This document shows, piece by piece, positions 63,250-64,000 of a stretch of DNA of 64,000 bases. Origin of the DNA: UBA952 sp044361535. GTDB lineage: Bacteria; Bacteroidota; Bacteroidia; Flavobacteriales_D; Crocinitomicaceae. Within the stretch, counting starts at the first letter, position 1. Each line of letters starts with the position of its first letter. The DNA lies in the NCBI GenBank assembly GCA_044361535.1, contig JBIKIQ010000008.1, positions 1-64,000 of the forward strand, read 5' to 3'. Below the pieces are notes generated by a model, which had not been told where the DNA came from, did not search any database, and worked only from the letters and a program-made list of their open reading frames with translations. Made by a program: the position numbers and the translations under genes.

Positions 63250-63966
63250 GTGAAGTTATTTTTATCAATATCTTTTTTGTTTATTGGCTTGGCAGTATTT
63301 GCTCAGCCCTACAAGACATTGAATTATAAAAAGTTTGATGATAGATTATTTCATTTTGGTTTTATGTTGGGCGCAAATACAGCTGATTTTACATCCTATC
63401 CTGTTTTGAATGCATACGAGTTATATGGAGTCAAATCCATGACAACGAAAGCGCAACCAGGTGGTCAAGTAGGTATCTTGACGACAATGAAACTTTGGAA
63501 GCCTAGTTTTCGATTGCGATTTATGCCGTCACTATCTTTTCAAGAAAAGGCAATTTTTTATACGTACGATAATCCAGACACCACGAAACAATTTGATTTG
63601 GTAAAGGAGGAAAGAGTAAACTCCACAAGTTTGGATTTTCCATTGATGTTCCAATATAGAACATTAAGATATAATAACTTCACTGCGTATTTTATGGGTG
63701 GTTTTCAATACTCAATGGATTTACAATCGCAAGAGAAAGCCGCTCAGAATTTTATCGATCCCTATGTTAAGATCAGAAGAAATGATTATCAATACCAAGT
63801 TGGAGGAGGCGTAGAATTTTTCTTAACCTATTTTAAACTTGCATTTGAATTAAAATATTCTCACGGTATACGAAATACATTTATTCAAGATTACACACCT
63901 GTGTCCAAGCCAATCAATAGTTTATACAATAAACTGTGGTTTTTTTCAGTCATTTTTGAAGGGTAA
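63250..63966 (+). CDS. porT: T9SS outer-membrane protein PorT
   Basis: An eight-stranded outer-membrane barrel needed for the type IX secretion system. From GTG 63250 the 238-residue protein has a signal peptide (LFLSISFLFIGLAVFAQ) and alternating strands with FHFGFMLGANTADFT, RFMPSLSFQEK, DFPLMFQYR and YQVGGGVEFFLTYFKLAFELKYS. A TTG at 63235 would lengthen the N-terminus by five residues. PorT here agrees with the T9SS cargo proteins elsewhere in the window. Confidence 0.88.
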   Translation: MKLFLSISFLFIGLAVFAQPYKTLNYKKFDDRLFHFGFMLGANTADFTSYPVLNAYELYGVKSMTTKAQPGGQVGILTTMKLWKPSFRLRFMPSLSFQEKAIFYTYDNPDTTKQFDLVKEERVNSTSLDFPLMFQYRTLRYNNFTAYFMGGFQYSMDLQSQEKAAQNFIDPYVKIRRNDYQYQVGGGVEFFLTYFKLAFELKYSHGIRNTFIQDYTPVSKPINSLYNKLWFFSVIFEG

Positions 63967-63968
63967 TT

Positions 63969-64000
63969 ATGACAGAAATTTCACTTATTCTTTCACCTGA
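63969..64000 (+). CDS. Start of a gene cut by the window edge
   Basis: ATG at 63969 opens MTEISLILSP and runs to the end of the window. It lies 2 bp after the porT stop. Ten residues are too few to name it. Confidence 0.45.
   Translation, partial: MTEISLILSP

Overview
The window comes from a low-GC member of the Bacteroidota, most likely a Flavobacteriales relative such as Fluviicola or Crocinitomicaceae. The sequence evidence is a fused lpxC/fabZ gene, Bacteroidota-type promoters (TAnnTTTG at -7, TTTG near -33), several secreted proteins with type IX secretion (T9SS) C-terminal tails, a ubiE-porT pair, a menaquinone-type UbiE, a GH92 glycosidase and LytS/LytTR signalling. The species is inferred only. 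Both window ends cut a gene. I see no rRNA, tRNA, CRISPR array or intact insertion sequence.

Layout. 1-5.0 kb: the end of an NhaD antiporter, then the lipid A operon lpxD-lpxC/fabZ-lpxA on the minus strand. 5.2-8.2 kb: an antiquitin-type aldehyde dehydrogenase, a methyltransferase and a lipoprotein. 8.2-11.0 kb: a decayed stretch with a T9SS Kelch protein, two small lipoprotein genes (one broken by an in-frame stop) and a long-range inverted repeat. 11.07-16.1 kb: the most interesting locus. 16.1-23.7 kb: accessory, AT-rich genes (acyl-reductase-like protein, LPP20-like lipoprotein and partner, CASTOR/POLLUX-like channel, membrane protein). 23.7-34.0 kb: TerB/DnaJ protein, htpG, a small gene with a decayed duplicate, a GH92 alpha-mannosidase, unexplained palindromic elements, a Sel1/Cys-rich secreted protein and rplS. 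34-41 kb: T9SS and outer-membrane proteins, tatD, galE. 41.3-46.6 kb: a TonB-dependent receptor, TPR sensor kinase and LytTR regulator operon behind a Fur-like palindrome. 46.8-57.8 kb: housekeeping genes (osmC, rlmB, paaI-like, ribE, tdh, msrA, tpiA, bcp, rimO, arsC-like, arginine decarboxylase). 57.9-64 kb: an Omp28-like T9SS protein, an aspartate aminotransferase, rfaE1, ubiE, porT.

The key system. A divergent RtcR-like regulator (CARF-like sensor, sigma54 AAA+ with GAFTGA, Fis-type HTH) faces a well-spaced sigma54 promoter (GG-N10-GC at 12582-12595). This drives an apparent operon: an NTF2-like small protein, a VWA/MIDAS protein, a DnaB C-terminal-type ATPase without the DnaB N-domain, a structured non-coding RNA closed by a perfect 10-bp a1/a2 inverted repeat, and a retron reverse transcriptase (NAxxH, YADD, TG-type motifs). 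I read it as a retron placed under an RNA-damage-type sigma54 switch, with a helicase/VWA/NTF2 partner set that I do not recognise as a standard retron effector. Motifs, promoter and RNA stem are seen directly; the inducing signal and the defence role are inference.
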